NCBI GenBank assembly: GCA_944322565.1
Contig: CALUPG010000003.1
Coordinates: 1-64,000, forward strand
Source of the DNA: an uncultured Bacteroidales bacterium
GTDB lineage: Bacteria; Bacteroidota; Bacteroidia; Bacteroidales; UBA932
Length of the DNA: 64,000 nt
Direction: 5' to 3'
Numbering within the stretch: position 1 is the stretch's first letter; every line of letters starts with the position of its first letter. Made by a program: the position numbers and the translations under genes. The notes under the pieces are model-generated. The model saw only the letters and a program-made list of their open reading frames with translations. It did not search any database and was not told the DNA's origin. Positions 26,002 through 34,208 of the stretch are shown in pieces.

Positions 26002-26748
26002 CTATTCTTCGCTTGCGAGCGGTTTCATGGTATGGTAGACATTCTGCACGTCATCATCCTCCTCAAGCCTTTCGATGAGCTTGTCAAGCTCTGTGCGGTC
26101 TTCCGGTGCGACATCCTTGAGGTCTACATTCGGGAGTCTTGTGAATTCTCCGGAGAGCATCTCGTAGCCGTGGTCCTCGATGTATTTCTGGATGTTGTTG
26201 AAGGCGGTGTATTCGCCGTAGATGATGATCTCCCTGTTGTCGTCCTCGTCAACCTCCTCAAACACTTCTTCTGCACCATAGTCTATAAGGTCAAGCTCGA
26301 GTTCCTCGATGTCGACAGGCTTGTCGCTCTTGATGCGGAACATGCACTTGCGGTCAAACATGTAGTCAACGCTGCCGGATGTGCCGAGTGAGCCTCCGCT
26401 CTTGGTGAAGTATGAGCGGACATTGGCGACGGTGCGGTTGTTGTTGTCGGTGGCCGCCTCCACGAGAAAGGCTATTCCATGTGGGCCGTAGCCTTCGAGT
26501 ACAATCTCCTTGTAGTCGCTCTGGTCCTTGTCGCTGGCTCTCTTGATGGCACGCTCAATGTTGTCCTTTGGCATGTTTTCGCTGCGGGCGGTCTGAAGAA
26601 GCGCCCGCAGCCTCGGGTTGCCTGTCACATCAGGGCCACCCTGCTTTACTGCGATGGTGATTTCCTTACCTATCTTGGTGAATGTGCGGGCCATGTGACC
26701 CCACCTCTTGAACTTTCTTTCTTTTCTGAATTCAAACGCTCTTCCCAT
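26002..26748 (-). CDS. yebC: YebC/PmpR-family protein
   Basis: A 248-residue protein of usual family length. It begins MGRAFEFRKERKFKRWGHMA and contains FTKIGKEITIAVKQGGPD, NMPKDNIERAIKRA and DNNNRTVANVRS, all family hallmarks. YebC proteins act in the cytoplasm as transcription factors or, as shown for related proteins, ribosome-associated factors that help translation of polyproline stretches. It lies 11 bases after the TPR gene and probably shares its transcript, which ends at the terminator at 25935-25968. Confidence 0.95.
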   Translation of the reverse strand: MGRAFEFRKERKFKRWGHMARTFTKIGKEITIAVKQGGPDVTGNPRLRALLQTARSENMPKDNIERAIKRASDKDQSDYKEIVLEGYGPHGIAFLVEAATDNNNRTVANVRSYFTKSGGSLGTSGSVDYMFDRKCMFRIKSDKPVDIEELELDLIDYGAEEVFEEVDEDDNREIIIYGEYTAFNNIQKYIEDHGYEMLSGEFTRLPNVDLKDVAPEDRTELDKLIERLEEDDDVQNVYHTMKPLASEE

Positions 26749-26759
26749 AGATGTAGTAT

Positions 26760-27452
26760 TTATTCTGCCTTGGGCATATTCTCGATTCTGGAGATGTACT
26801 TGTCAATGTCGTAGCCCTCCATTGACTGAGGGTATTTGTCCTTGATTTCCTTGTAAGCGGCAAGCGCCTTGTCTCTCTGGCCGAGCTCCTCGTATGTAAT
26901 TCCTGCCTTGAGGAGATATGTGGCGGAGAACATGTTGTCGGAAACCTTCGCCGCCTTCATGAAATATTCGGCAGCCTTGTTATAGTCGCTGAGCCCTGTG
27001 TAGGCGTCACCGATGCATGCATTGGCACGGCCGAGAAGTATCTTGTCCTTGCCCTTGTAGGATGTGAGGTAACCTATCGCCTCATTGTAGTTGCCGAGAT
27101 GGAGCTCGCAGATGCCGGCATAGAGATATACGGCCTTGCCTGCCTTTGCCCCGTATTCATCGATAATCTGGGCGAATCCGAGTACATTGCCGTCACCGTT
27201 GAGGGCAAGTTCGAATTCTTCTGCCCTGAAGTTGGCCTCTGCGGGATACATCTGCTCCTGAGCCTCGGCTTTCAGCGGAAGGTATCCGTATTTGTGCCAG
27301 AAGAAGAAGCCGAGTCCGGCAATGATGAGTACTGCAACAATGGCAGTGATGATGACTTTGTTGTCGCTGAAGAAGAGCTCAGTCTTGGATACGGCTTCGA
27401 CTACAGCCTCGGTGTTCTCCTTTGCTCTTGCTTTTTCTGTGTTGTTTGCCAT
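26760..27452 (-). CDS. membrane-anchored tetratricopeptide-repeat protein
   Basis: A 230-residue protein from the ATG at 27452. A longer frame from 27524 would begin almost at the predicted transcription start. The order is a charged N-terminal segment, one membrane helix (IITAIVAVLIIAGLGFFFW, about residues 34-52) and a periplasmic part with three to four TPR units (for example NYNEAIGYLTSY, DYNKAAEYFMKA, QRDKALAAYKEI). Proteins of this layout resemble YfgM-type chaperone partners. The role here is not established. It leads the operon with yebC. Confidence 0.82.
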   Translation of the reverse strand: MANNTEKARAKENTEAVVEAVSKTELFFSDNKVIITAIVAVLIIAGLGFFFWHKYGYLPLKAEAQEQMYPAEANFRAEEFELALNGDGNVLGFAQIIDEYGAKAGKAVYLYAGICELHLGNYNEAIGYLTSYKGKDKILLGRANACIGDAYTGLSDYNKAAEYFMKAAKVSDNMFSATYLLKAGITYEELGQRDKALAAYKEIKDKYPQSMEGYDIDKYISRIENMPKAE

Positions 27453-27532
27453 GGTATGTATTGTTTTATTTTCCGTAGTAGTGTTGTACATCTCAGTCGT
27501 CCGCAGGCGGCGTGTCCGGAACAAACAGGGCG

Positions 27533-27540
27533 CAAATTTA
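27533..27540 (-). promoter_or_regulatory. -7 box of the TPR-yebC operon
   Basis: It reads TAAATTTG on the minus strand, about 80 bp before the ATG at 27452. The -33 region is only T-rich. Confidence 0.5.
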
Positions 27541-27603
27541 TAAAAAAAATAATTTTTTAGGGAATTTCAGCGGGAAATTTTGAAAGTATATATACGAAAA
27601 AAA

Positions 27604-27700
27604 GGGTAAGCTTATTACATCGCACCGCTACAACCTCCTGCCCTTGCTGCCTTCCGGCCCTGGGGGAGTTCAGAGGGAGCTGGTCGTGTAAGACTTACCC
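27604..27700 (-). ncRNA. ffs: signal recognition particle RNA (4.5S type)
   Basis: On the minus strand, the terminal GGGTAAG (27700 end) pairs with CTTACCC (27604 end). The highly conserved SRP apical domain is present as GGGCCGGAAGGCAGCAAGGG, with the GGAA tetraloop and asymmetric loop. The length of about 97 nt fits the short bacterial form. A promoter lies immediately upstream, and a T run follows the 3' end. Confidence 0.93.
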
Positions 27701-27704
27701 GCTG

Positions 27705-27734
27705 CAAAGATAGTCAAAATTTGTTTAATGCAAA
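27705..27734 (-). promoter_or_regulatory. promoter of the SRP RNA gene
   Basis: The minus strand carries TTTG (27731-27734), an 18-bp spacer, and the -7 box TATCTTTG (27705-27712), which ends five bases before the RNA 5' end. Confidence 0.75.
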
Positions 27735-27790
27735 AAAATGTTCCTGATGCAAGACAAATGTTCAGCGGCCCCTTTAACATGAATATAGTG

Positions 27791-28273
27791 TCACTGCGTC
27801 CTGAGGCTGTCGAATATAAGGGGAAGTATGTCGTCGACCCTGCTGAATTTCCATATCTTTTCCGCCCCCACCATCAGGATTTCCATCGGTCGGCCTGCGC
27901 GCGTCTGGTATTCGGCCATTACCTGGCGGCAGGCTCCGCACGGGGTGGCGGGAACCGGGCATAATTCTCCGTTCTGGATGGCAGCCAGAGCCAATGTCTC
28001 CATTGCCTTGTCCGGGTATTGTGCCGCAGCATGGAACATTGCTGTCCTTTCCGCACACAGTCCGGACGGAAATGCCATGTTCTCCTGGTTGGAGCCTGTG
28101 ACGATTTCTCCTCCCGAAAGCCGTATGGCGGCTCCTACATTGAAATGGGAGTATGGCGTGTATGCGTTTCCCGCAGCCTTTAGGGCGGCTTCGGCGAGTT
28201 CGCGGTCTTCCGGAGACAACTGCTCCATGGAGCCGTATTCGCGGTAGCGGATGTTTATTTCTCTGATGTCCAT
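27791..28273 (-). CDS. cdd: cytidine deaminase
   Basis: A 160-residue homotetramer-type cytidine deaminase that converts cytidine and deoxycytidine to uridine forms in pyrimidine salvage. It has the substrate-binding segment YSHFNVGAA, the zinc motif CAERTA and the second zinc motif PCGACRQ. It is slightly longer than the 130-residue Bacillus type because of an N-terminal extension (MDIREINIRYREYGSMEQLS), which is common in Bacteroidetes. It is transcribed away from mnmA, from which it is separated by about 100 bp. Confidence 0.95.
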   Translation of the reverse strand: MDIREINIRYREYGSMEQLSPEDRELAEAALKAAGNAYTPYSHFNVGAAIRLSGGEIVTGSNQENMAFPSGLCAERTAMFHAAAQYPDKAMETLALAAIQNGELCPVPATPCGACRQVMAEYQTRAGRPMEILMVGAEKIWKFSRVDDILPLIFDSLRTQ

Positions 28274-28318
28274 GGGAAGTGTTTGTCTGAAATTATAAAT
28301 ATTTTTCCTGTTATCTGT

Positions 28319-28326
28319 TATATTTG
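28319..28326 (+). promoter_or_regulatory. -7 box of mnmA
   Basis: It reads TATATTTG, about 50 bp before the ATG at 28377. A -33 TTTG at the usual spacing was not found. Confidence 0.5.
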
Positions 28327-28376
28327 CACTGTCATTGACGGCAGAAACAAATATAGGAATTTTTCAATTAATATTG

Positions 28377-29798
28377 ATGGATACGAAGAATATCAAAGTG
28401 TGTGTGGGGCTTTCGGGCGGTGTCGATTCAAGTGTGGCCGCGCTTTTGCTGAAGCGTGCCGGGTATGATGTCTTCGGGCTGTTCATGCAGAACTGGCATG
28501 ACACCACCGGGACTCTCCACGGGGACTGCGAGTGGGAGGAGGACCGCTTTGTGGCTGAGATGGTGGCGAGGAAAATCGGTATCCCTTTCTATTTTGTGGA
28601 TTTGAGCAAGGAGTACCGGCAGAGGGTGGTGGACTATATGTTCAATGAGTATTCAAAGGGACGTACTCCGAATCCTGATGTGCTGTGCAACAGGGAGATA
28701 AAGTTCGATGCATTCATGAAGTGCGCGATGAGGCTCGGGGCAGATTATGTGGCGACGGGGCACTATTGCCGCAAGGATGAGATTGCCGCCCCGGACGGGA
28801 AACCCGTGTACCGGATATTCTCCGGCTCAGACCCCAACAAGGACCAGAGCTATTTTCTCTGTCAGCTTACTCAGTCCCAGCTGGAGCGGGCGATGTTCCC
28901 GATAGGTGATCTTGAGAAGCCCGAGGTACGCCGGCTGGCACGGGAGGCGGAGCTCCCGTCGGCCGACAAGAAGGATTCGCAGGGAATATGCTTCGTCGGG
29001 AAGGTTGACCTGCCGACTTTCCTTCAGCAGCAGCTCAAGCCTCGGGAAGGGGATATCGTTGAGGTCTATGATGCTTTTTATACGGACAATGTGCAGTACA
29101 AGTTCATCGTCTCCACGCTCTCTTCCCTGCTCAGGGATGATTTCGCCGGGGAGGTGCCGGTTCTGACTGACTATATTTCAGAGACAAAGACTTCCGCGGC
29201 AGGCTCAGGCGACGGGAGCCCACGTGAATCCGAGTTTTCCCGGGAGAAGCTCGCCGCATTGGCGGACAATGACTGGCTCAGGCTGTCGCAGCCTGTGGAA
29301 TACGGGGATATCCGCTTTGAGACCGAAACATACAGGTCCGGCAAGAAGCATATTAAGAAGACCCGCTACAAGGACAATCCCTACGGGAAAATCATCGGGA
29401 AGCATGACGGAGCGCAGTTCTATACCATCGGCCAGCGCAGGGGCCTGAATGCAGGAGGCCACAAGGATTCTGTCTTTGTCATTGAGACGGACATTGCGTC
29501 CAATATAATATATGTGGGGGAGGGACACCGCCACAGGGGGCTTTCCCGCAGTTGCCTCAGGGTGGCCCCGGAGGATGTTCACTGGATAAGGGAGGATATC
29601 CCGATGGCTGTGGGTGACATAAGGAGATACCGTGTCCGCATCCGCTACCGCCAGCCTCTGCAGTCCGCCTTCCTGATTATGCGCACGAACGGTCTCTATG
29701 TCCTCTTCGATGCTCCGCAGCGCGGAATTACTCCGGGACAGTTCGCCGTCTGGTATGACGGTGATGAAATGGTCGGCTCCGGGGTTATTTCAAGATAG
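28377..29798 (+). CDS. mnmA: tRNA-specific 2-thiouridylase MnmA, with a large insertion
   Basis: A 473-residue protein, about 100 longer than the usual 360-380. It has the PP-loop CVGLSGGVDSSVA, NWHD (FMQNWHD), the catalytic Cys segments GRTPNPDVLCNREIKF and GICFVGK, and the C-terminal beta-barrel HDGAQFYTIGQRRGLN. It thiolates U34 of Lys, Glu and Gln tRNAs. The extra length lies between GDIVEV and GKIIGKHDGA (about 29068-29385) and includes a low-complexity stretch (TSAAGSGDGSPRE). The start at 28377 puts the PP-loop at the normal distance; the longer frame from 28335 would be almost leaderless. Its 3' end overlaps the convergent flavoprotein gene by 14 bases. Confidence 0.92.
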   Translation: MDTKNIKVCVGLSGGVDSSVAALLLKRAGYDVFGLFMQNWHDTTGTLHGDCEWEEDRFVAEMVARKIGIPFYFVDLSKEYRQRVVDYMFNEYSKGRTPNPDVLCNREIKFDAFMKCAMRLGADYVATGHYCRKDEIAAPDGKPVYRIFSGSDPNKDQSYFLCQLTQSQLERAMFPIGDLEKPEVRRLAREAELPSADKKDSQGICFVGKVDLPTFLQQQLKPREGDIVEVYDAFYTDNVQYKFIVSTLSSLLRDDFAGEVPVLTDYISETKTSAAGSGDGSPRESEFSREKLAALADNDWLRLSQPVEYGDIRFETETYRSGKKHIKKTRYKDNPYGKIIGKHDGAQFYTIGQRRGLNAGGHKDSVFVIETDIASNIIYVGEGHRHRGLSRSCLRVAPEDVHWIREDIPMAVGDIRRYRVRIRYRQPLQSAFLIMRTNGLYVLFDAPQRGITPGQFAVWYDGDEMVGSGVISR

Positions 29799-31203
29799 AC
29801 TTTGCGGCTGATTCTCCTGCAAGCATTCCTGTGGAGAATGCCGTCTGGAGATTGTAGCCTCCGGTGTCTCCGTCAAGGTCGAGGATTTCCCCTGCGAAAT
29901 AGAGCCCCTGGCAGAGTCTGGATTCCATAGTCTTGGCTGTTATCTCGTCTGTGGACACGCCTCCGGCCGTTATCACGCATCTTTCGTATCCGACGAAGCC
30001 GCAGATGTTCATTTTCCAGTTTTTAAGTCTTGCAGCAAGTGTCTTGTGGTCAATGTTCTGGTTGCATCGTCTGAACCCCTGCACGAGAGTTGCGGGAAGC
30101 AGTTTCCCGAGCAATACCCTGAACCTGTCATTATATGATTTTCCCCGGCTCCTCGGGTCTGCGGCGATTTCCTGCCAAAGGGTGGCTATGCGTTTGTCCA
30201 GGGCCGTTATGTCAACGGCGGGCTTGAGGTCAATTGATACTGCCGCTTTGCTCCCGTTGATGATGGTGTTGACACATTTTCTGCTGACTTTGAATCCGAT
30301 GGCTCCCTCTATGCCTCCGTCCGTGAAGTCAAGGTCCCCGAATTCTTCCTGGACCGGCGTGCCGTCCGTAAAGAGTGTCAGTGACACATTTTTCAGCTGG
30401 TTTCCTGCAAGTGAGGCACCTGTCTCGGAAAGGGGCAGGGATCTGTCTGTGTGGCCTTTGAGCGGAGTGTTCCCATCTGTCCCCCTGCCTCCTTCCGGTT
30501 GGCTGCCTCTGACGGAAAAATTCTTGTATCCTTCAGGAACCAGCGCCGTCAGCGATGGAAAGCATCTCTTTATCGTGTGTCCGAAGTCCTGTGCCCACCG
30601 GTAGCCGTCTCCTGTGGAGCCGGTTCCGGGGTAGGAGAGACCTCCTGTCGCTATTATGAGTTTTCTGCAGGTAAATTCCTTGCCGTCTTCGCACCGGATA
30701 TTGAACATGCTTCTCTCCGCTTCTTTCCCGGGAATGCAGATGTCTCTGCTGACGGAAACGGACGAGACGGTGCAGCCTGTCCTGACTGTCGCTCCGGATG
30801 CTGATACGGCGCGGACCAATGTGTCGACCACATCTTTGGCAAGGTGTGATGCAGGAAAGACTCTCTCTCCGCGTTCGATTACTGTCTCAAGCCCGTTGTC
30901 GTTGAAGAATCCGATTGTATCGGCTGTGCTGAAATTGTAGAATGCAGCCTTGAGCGGGTTGGGCTTGGGGTGTATATGAGCCGAGAAATCATTCCATGGC
31001 CTGGTGTTGGTGATGTTGCATTTCCCTTTGCCGGTAATCATTATTTTTCTTCCCGGCCTGGGCATTTTCTCCAGGACGGTCACTTTCCTCCCCGGCTGTG
31101 CCTGAGTGTTGTCTCCGCTGCCGGCAAATACCTTTGCAGCACCGGCGGCCGCCATCATTCCGGCCGCCCCGCCTCCAATTATTATGATGTCAGAATATTC
31201 CAT
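29785..31203 (-). CDS. BaiN/HI0933-family FAD-dependent oxidoreductase
   Basis: A 472-residue flavoprotein. It has an N-terminal Rossmann motif IIIIGGGAAGMMAAAG, then the family signature GRKIMITGKGKCNITN. A central ATGGLSYPGTGSTGDGY and a C-terminal AGGVSTDEI follow, with LDLDGDTGGYNLQTAFSTG completing the FAD site. Homologues are annotated as NAD(P)/FAD-dependent oxidoreductases; most have no proven substrate. Two interior stretches (about residues 25-38 and 245-275) are longer than in relatives. It converges on mnmA with a short overlap. Confidence 0.9.
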   Translation of the reverse strand: MEYSDIIIIGGGAAGMMAAAGAAKVFAGSGDNTQAQPGRKVTVLEKMPRPGRKIMITGKGKCNITNTRPWNDFSAHIHPKPNPLKAAFYNFSTADTIGFFNDNGLETVIERGERVFPASHLAKDVVDTLVRAVSASGATVRTGCTVSSVSVSRDICIPGKEAERSMFNIRCEDGKEFTCRKLIIATGGLSYPGTGSTGDGYRWAQDFGHTIKRCFPSLTALVPEGYKNFSVRGSQPEGGRGTDGNTPLKGHTDRSLPLSETGASLAGNQLKNVSLTLFTDGTPVQEEFGDLDFTDGGIEGAIGFKVSRKCVNTIINGSKAAVSIDLKPAVDITALDKRIATLWQEIAADPRSRGKSYNDRFRVLLGKLLPATLVQGFRRCNQNIDHKTLAARLKNWKMNICGFVGYERCVITAGGVSTDEITAKTMESRLCQGLYFAGEILDLDGDTGGYNLQTAFSTGMLAGESAAKSILK

Positions 31204-31276
31204 TGATGATTAATGTCTGAAATGTGAATTATCTTGCATAAAAATCAAAATTTACGCAAGATATTAATTTTTTTAC

Positions 31277-31284
31277 TATTTTTG
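31277..31284 (+). promoter_or_regulatory. -7 box of the tRNA-Thr gene
   Basis: It reads TATTTTTG, 17 bp before the tRNA 5' end. Confidence 0.65.
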
Positions 31285-31301
31285 CAGTCCGAAATTTCAA
31301 A

Positions 31302-31374
31302 GCCACTTTAGCTCAGTCGGTAGAGCAACGCATTCGTAACGCGTAGGTCGTGGGTTCGAATCCCATGAGTGGCT
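31302..31374 (+). tRNA. tRNA-Thr (anticodon CGT)
   Basis: A 73-nt cloverleaf: acceptor GCCACTT/GAGTGGC, D stem GCTC/GAGC, anticodon loop TTCGTAA, variable loop AGGTC, T arm GTGGG-TTCGAAT-CCCAT and discriminator T, with no encoded CCA. The last anticodon-stem pair (31-39) is A-C, a mismatch. The lipoprotein gene starts eight bases downstream, so both may share a transcript. Confidence 0.93.
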
Positions 31375-31381
31375 CTTTCTT

Positions 31382-32530
31382 ATGGATCATGTCCCTTTAG
31401 TCAGCAGATTTTTTCTGTTATCCGTATTTCTGCTTTCCGGCTGCGGCGCAGGACAGGAGGCTGCTCCTGAAACTTCCGGCTATTTTTCTTATGCAAGATA
31501 TGTCGATGTGATTGCATCGGAGAATGAGGTTTCCGTAGTGACGGTTTCTCCGTTTGACGGGACTTCCGATACTCTTGTCATCAATGTCCCGGTCAGGAAT
31601 GTGGTGTGCATGGCATCCAATTATGTTGCCTGCCTCAGTGCTGTCGGCTGTGATTCGGTTGTTACAGCCGTGTCCGGGGCGCGTTATATATCAGACCCGA
31701 AGGTCCGGGACCGGTATCCGGAATCTCTGTATGACATCGGATATGAGTCAACCCTTGATCTGGAGCGGATTGTCTGTCTCGCGCCGGATATGGTGGCTGC
31801 CTATGCTGTTTCATCCGCGCCCTCTGCCCAGATGTCCCGGGTGAGCTCCTTCGGTATTCCGGTGCTGACTCTTTATGACAATTTTGAGCATCATCCTCTC
31901 GCCCGGGCCGAATATGTCCGTCTTTTCGGTCTCCTCGCCGGTCGGAGACAGGCTGCGGATTCTCTTTTTTCCGCAGTCGAATCCCGATATCTGAGTCTGT
32001 CCCGTATGTCAGCCCTCGGGCCCACTTCCGCTGCGGGCCCAGACAGGTCTGCGGTAAAGGTCCTGCTTAATATCCCGTATGGCGGTGCGTGGTATATCCC
32101 GGGGGCGGAGAATTACATGTCCTGTCTCATCCGTGATGCCGGAGGTGAGGTCCTCGGTGCCGAACCGGGGAAAAGCGTGTCTTCTGTTGTAACTTTGGAA
32201 AAAGCTCTTAAGCTTTCCCGGGAGGCTGATTTCTGGCTCAACACGGGGTGGTGCAGGACAAGGGAGCAGCTGGCTGGTGTCAACCCCATGTTCAGTCTGT
32301 TCCTTGCAGGCGACAGCCTGAAGATATTCAACAATATCCGCCGCGTGACTCCTGACGGCGGAAATGATTTCTGGGAGAGCGGAGCCGTCAGGCCCGACCT
32401 CATACTTCATGATCTTGTGCATATCTTCTATCCCGATGCGGAAGCGGGCTCTGCCGGTCAGGAGCCCGATGCATCATGCCCCGGACAGAAGTTGTCCGAT
32501 ACATTATACTATTATGTGCCTGTAATCTGA
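31382..32530 (+). CDS. periplasmic-binding-type lipoprotein (BtuF/FecB family)
   Basis: A 382-residue protein. A signal peptide ends in the lipobox LLSGC (Cys at about residue 21). The substrate-binding fold of metal-chelate ABC importers follows: RNVVCMASNYVACLSAVG, RYPESLYDIGYESTLDLERI, LAPDMV and the second lobe ALKLSREADFWLN. Such proteins capture cobalamin, haem or siderophores. No permease or ATPase gene is adjacent, so either the transporter is elsewhere or the protein has another binding role. It starts eight bases after tRNA-Thr, and the downstream hairpin at 32538-32568 ends it. Confidence 0.83.
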   Translation: MDHVPLVSRFFLLSVFLLSGCGAGQEAAPETSGYFSYARYVDVIASENEVSVVTVSPFDGTSDTLVINVPVRNVVCMASNYVACLSAVGCDSVVTAVSGARYISDPKVRDRYPESLYDIGYESTLDLERIVCLAPDMVAAYAVSSAPSAQMSRVSSFGIPVLTLYDNFEHHPLARAEYVRLFGLLAGRRQAADSLFSAVESRYLSLSRMSALGPTSAAGPDRSAVKVLLNIPYGGAWYIPGAENYMSCLIRDAGGEVLGAEPGKSVSSVVTLEKALKLSREADFWLNTGWCRTREQLAGVNPMFSLFLAGDSLKIFNNIRRVTPDGGNDFWESGAVRPDLILHDLVHIFYPDAEAGSAGQEPDASCPGQKLSDTLYYYVPVI

Positions 32531-32537
32531 ATCTTCT

Positions 32538-32568
32538 CATGCCCCGGAACTCTCTGCTCCGGAGCATG
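32538..32568. terminator. bidirectional hairpin between convergent genes
   Basis: CATGCCCCGGA and TCCGGAGCATG form an 11-bp stem with one mismatch and a 9-nt loop. There is no clear T run, so it is a weak terminator call between the stops at 32530 and 32589. Confidence 0.5.
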
Positions 32569-32588
32569 ACGCTTCAGTGTAATGTCTG

Positions 32589-33221
32589 TCAGTCGGCCTG
32601 CTTTATCATGTTGAAACGGAAAAGTCCGTTGCCGCAGAATGTCCCGCTGATTTCAGCAGACGAGTACATTTCCTCTGCTTTGGCAGTAGCGGCTTCCGGT
32701 GCCCCGAAGTCTGCGAGCGGAGCCATTTCCTTGAGCTCCACGGCGAGTATATCACCGATGCGGAGGGAAATCAGCGGGGATGCCCCGGAGATGGCCTCTT
32801 CGATAATTCCCGCAGAGCCTTCTGAGGTCGAATAAATTTCCTGCCCGTCTTTTGATACGGAAAAGATATTGGTGCCGTCTTCAAGAGTCACTTTGTTGTA
32901 CATCGGGAACGGAAGGACAGACGTGTGGTCCGTGCATGATGCTGCGGCAAGGGATATTGCCCCCGGAGCATTCTGCTCTGCGTGGCAAAGCAGGTCTTTG
33001 ACATAAAGAAGGATGCCGTAGCTGACCGCATCATAGTACCTGTCTGCGAATTTCCGTCCTATGCATTTGCCTGCTTTGCTGATGCGGGCAAAAAGTACCG
33101 GGGTCCATAAGTACCCTGACACAGCGTCCGGGAGGTAGAGGTCCTTGTCCTCTCTCTCCCAGGTAGTGTCCGGCCGGCAGTAGAACCGGCCGGTCCCAAA
33201 TGCTTTGACTATTATGTTCAT
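32589..33221 (-). CDS. unassigned 210-residue protein, possibly FAH-like
   Basis: I do not recognise it with confidence. The C-terminal half (EEAISGASPLISLRIGDILA) resembles the end of the fumarylacetoacetate hydrolase fold, where GD is followed by a glycine-threonine-proline turn. That turn is replaced here (AVELKEM), and the usual metal-binding glutamates are not evident. There is no signal peptide or membrane segment. It precedes the exonuclease gene's 3' end by 47 bp on the same strand order and may be transcribed with dnaN and the exonuclease. Confidence 0.55.
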   Translation of the reverse strand: MNIIVKAFGTGRFYCRPDTTWEREDKDLYLPDAVSGYLWTPVLFARISKAGKCIGRKFADRYYDAVSYGILLYVKDLLCHAEQNAPGAISLAAASCTDHTSVLPFPMYNKVTLEDGTNIFSVSKDGQEIYSTSEGSAGIIEEAISGASPLISLRIGDILAVELKEMAPLADFGAPEAATAKAEEMYSSAEISGTFCGNGLFRFNMIKQAD

Positions 33222-33268
33222 TGTGTCTGCCCGATGTTTATATGACGGGAAATGTTCCGGGACGGCGG

Positions 33269-34195
33269 TTATTTGCCCTGACGGGTGTTGAACTTGCCGG
33301 CAAGGAGGCTCAGGGAGCTGCCGAGTTCTTCGTCTGAGAGCGGCTTGGTCTGCTCTGCGGCCCTGGCTGCTCTGCGGGCTTCTTTTTTCTCCTCTTCGTA
33401 CTGCTGTCTGAGGAGTTCAAACTGGCGCTTGGTGTCAAGGGTAAATTCGCCGTTCTCAATCCAGCTGAAATATGAAGGCTCGGTCATGTAGACTTCCCGT
33501 GCGGTCCTGCCCTTGTGCTTGCCGAAGCTGATGACCGGCTCCTTCTTGTCATTGAGGGCTATCCGGCCTGCGTAGTCGAGGCTTTTCTGTCTCTCTGAAA
33601 AGTTGGAGAGGAATTCGACATTGTTCCTGAGAGTCTCGGGATATTTGTCCAGCTGGGCCTTGAGCACGGCGTATGTTGCAAGCGTGTCCGCTTCAGCGGC
33701 ATGGGCGTTTTCGAGTTCTTTCCCGCAGTAGAATCTGTATGCGGCCTTGAGGTTGCGCGGCTCCATGACATGGTATATGTTCTGCACATCGACCATCCGC
33801 ATTTCATGCAGATTGATGTCAAGGTCCCTGTTCAGGTATTTGCGGACTCTTTCGATTTCTTCCGCGAGCATCGGAAGGTCGAATTTGGTGGAGTTGAAGC
33901 CGGACAGGTCGCTTCCCTTGAGCCACGATACGACTTCATCGGCGATGTCGCAGAAGCGGGGACAGCCTTCCAGGTCCTCGTCGCTGATGCCGTGGACGGC
34001 CCTTGCACTCGGTGTGACCGGGCGCTGGCTGCCTGTGACATAGTCCCAGGGCTTGACTCTCCATGTCTTTATGCGTTCTTCTCCTCCGGGGAATATTTTT
34101 ACGAAACTCAGTTCAATGATTGCGTCAGACGCTATGTTAAGACCGGTACTCTCAATGTCGAAAAAGAGTATCGGCCTTTCAAGATTCAGTTCCAT
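33269..34195 (-). CDS. DnaQ-like 3'-5' exonuclease with C-terminal extension
   Basis: A 308-residue protein. The DEDDh exonuclease domain fills residues 1-180, with FFDIESTGL (D13, E15), GFNSTKFDLPML and the late AHAAEADTLAT. A C-terminal extension begins near residue 215 and contains FGKHKGRTAREV and YFSWIENG, a small domain (DUF3820-like) often fused to such exonucleases. Its likely roles are nucleic-acid trimming or proofreading. It starts 13 bases after the dnaN stop on the same strand, so it is probably co-transcribed with the sliding clamp. Confidence 0.9.
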   Translation of the reverse strand: MELNLERPILFFDIESTGLNIASDAIIELSFVKIFPGGEERIKTWRVKPWDYVTGSQRPVTPSARAVHGISDEDLEGCPRFCDIADEVVSWLKGSDLSGFNSTKFDLPMLAEEIERVRKYLNRDLDINLHEMRMVDVQNIYHVMEPRNLKAAYRFYCGKELENAHAAEADTLATYAVLKAQLDKYPETLRNNVEFLSNFSERQKSLDYAGRIALNDKKEPVISFGKHKGRTAREVYMTEPSYFSWIENGEFTLDTKRQFELLRQQYEEEKKEARRAARAAEQTKPLSDEELGSSLSLLAGKFNTRQGK

Positions 34196-34208
34196 TCTGT
34201 CGTGTAAA

